Shown: piece after piece, positions 63,710 to 64,000 of the stretch
Layout: every line of letters begins with the position of its first letter
Numbering within the stretch: position 1 is the stretch's first letter
Source: JANMCE01 sp963791625
GTDB taxonomy: Bacteria > Actinomycetota > Acidimicrobiia > Acidimicrobiales > Ilumatobacteraceae
Direction of reading: 5' to 3'
NCBI GenBank assembly: GCA_963791625.1
Contig: CAWBTA010000006.1
Coordinates: forward strand, 1,798,001 to 1,862,000
DNA: 64,000 nucleotides
The notes under the pieces: model-generated
What the model saw: only the letters and a program-made list of their open reading frames with translations
What the model was told of the DNA's origin: nothing
Databases searched by the model: none
Translations under genes and position numbers: made by a program

Positions 63710-64000
63710 GTGCCTCGTCAGTTGTCGTTTCGGGATCGGTTCTTTACACCGAAGACGGCACGCGCCATCACGTCCCCCCTCGGCATCTTGCTGGCTGGTG
63801 CCGGAGCCGCGCTCGGCATCGTCTCGGGCCTCGGGGTTGTCGGGGCCATCGGGATCGGCGCTGCCGCCTGGGCCGGCCGCGTCCTGGTCGGCATGCCGAA
63901 GGGCGAACGCGGACCAGCCATCGACGCGTACAGCCTGAGCGATCCTTGGAAGAGTTACGTCGGCGCCGCCCAGTCGTCGAAACTTCGGTATGACCGCACC
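63710..64000 (+). CDS. Membrane protein, partial (C-terminus off the right edge)
   Basis: From GTG at 63710: LSFRDRFFTPKTARAITSP, then two adjacent hydrophobic segments (GILLAGAGAALGIVSGL and VVGAIGIGAAAWAGRVLV) and a charged stretch (PKGERGPAIDAYSLSDPWKSYVGAA). The last codon ends exactly at the window edge. Hairpin-type double-helix membrane proteins of this kind occur beside TelA genes (XpaC-like); that is a suggestion only. It follows the VWA lipoprotein by 65 bases. Confidence 0.6.
   Translation, partial: MPRQLSFRDRFFTPKTARAITSPLGILLAGAGAALGIVSGLGVVGAIGIGAAAWAGRVLVGMPKGERGPAIDAYSLSDPWKSYVGAAQSSKLRYDRT

Overview
The window is a GC-rich, densely packed chromosome segment that looks like an actinobacterium. 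The signs are a WhiB regulator, a DUF222/13E12-type HNH protein, a leucine-degradation operon in the same gene order as Mycobacterium tuberculosis Rv2502c-Rv2498c, frequent stop/start overlaps and Thr-rich (PTTTTT-type) linkers in secreted proteins. A CrtL-type lycopene cyclase, a PhrB-type FeS photolyase and the linker style would fit Acidimicrobiia, but that placement is inference. No CRISPR array, insertion sequence or phage block was seen. No gene-free stretch exceeds 300 bases; the longest are 2166-2392, 33855-34065 and 10079-10276.

Layout. 1-2.2 kb: two tandem MFS transporters. 2.4-6.8 kb: a type IIA topoisomerase pair (GyrB/ParE-like and GyrA/ParC-like). 7.0-8.8 kb: a secreted lamin-tail protein ending in a PEF-type C-terminal sorting signal. 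8.9-11.0 kb: two frame-broken genes (HNH/DUF222 and DUF2071). 11.1-13.7 kb: reverse transsulfuration (CBS plus a cystathionine lyase). 13.7-15.7 kb: a split-barrel protein and a UPF0104 membrane protein. 15.7-20.4 kb: a photorepair island holding a prokaryotic (6-4) FeS photolyase, a second photolyase-like protein whose two domains are in reversed order, DUF2256, a frame-broken SDR and a renalase-like flavoprotein. 20.4-25.7 kb: WhiB and hypFCDE without a hydrogenase. 25.8-33.9 kb: a GGDEF-EAL protein, a CoA-transferase, a GH3 glycosidase and two methyltransferases. 34.1 kb: tRNA-Gly(GCC) with a terminator. 34.2-38.4 kb: fpg, then metX-metZ behind a SAM-riboswitch-like leader. 38.4-39.9 kb: a DEAD-box helicase and a cold-shock protein. 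40-41.3 kb: a frame-broken saccharopine-dehydrogenase-like gene.

41.3-47.9 kb: a TetR regulator and the leucine operon (mccB, mccA, acyl-CoA dehydrogenase, MaoC hydratase, CitE-type lyase). 48-49.3 kb: coxS and coxM without coxL. 49.3-53.9 kb: a VOC protein, a SURF1-like protein, lycopene cyclase, a Rieske protein and pgi. 53.9-56.3 kb: a GMC-type flavoprotein and a phosphatase-acetyltransferase fusion. 56.4-57.0 kb: a ribbon-helix-helix antitoxin with a frame-broken Doc toxin. 57.0-64.0 kb: a CoxE-like VWA protein and a MoxR ATPase facing a CbxX-type AAA+ ATPase, a solute-binding-like protein, a solute-binding/VWA lipoprotein and a membrane protein that runs off the edge.

How the parts connect. 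Sulfur-amino-acid genes occur twice: metX-metZ (methionine synthesis, riboswitch-linked) and cbs-cgl (methionine to cysteine). The photorepair island joins two light-driven repair flavoproteins with flavin/redox partners. The last 7 kb looks like a partial ATPase/VWA/solute-binding envelope system. Five genes carry single-base frame breaks (seven breaks in all), so either this strain has decaying genes or the consensus has small indel errors; the reader should check this before calling them pseudogenes.
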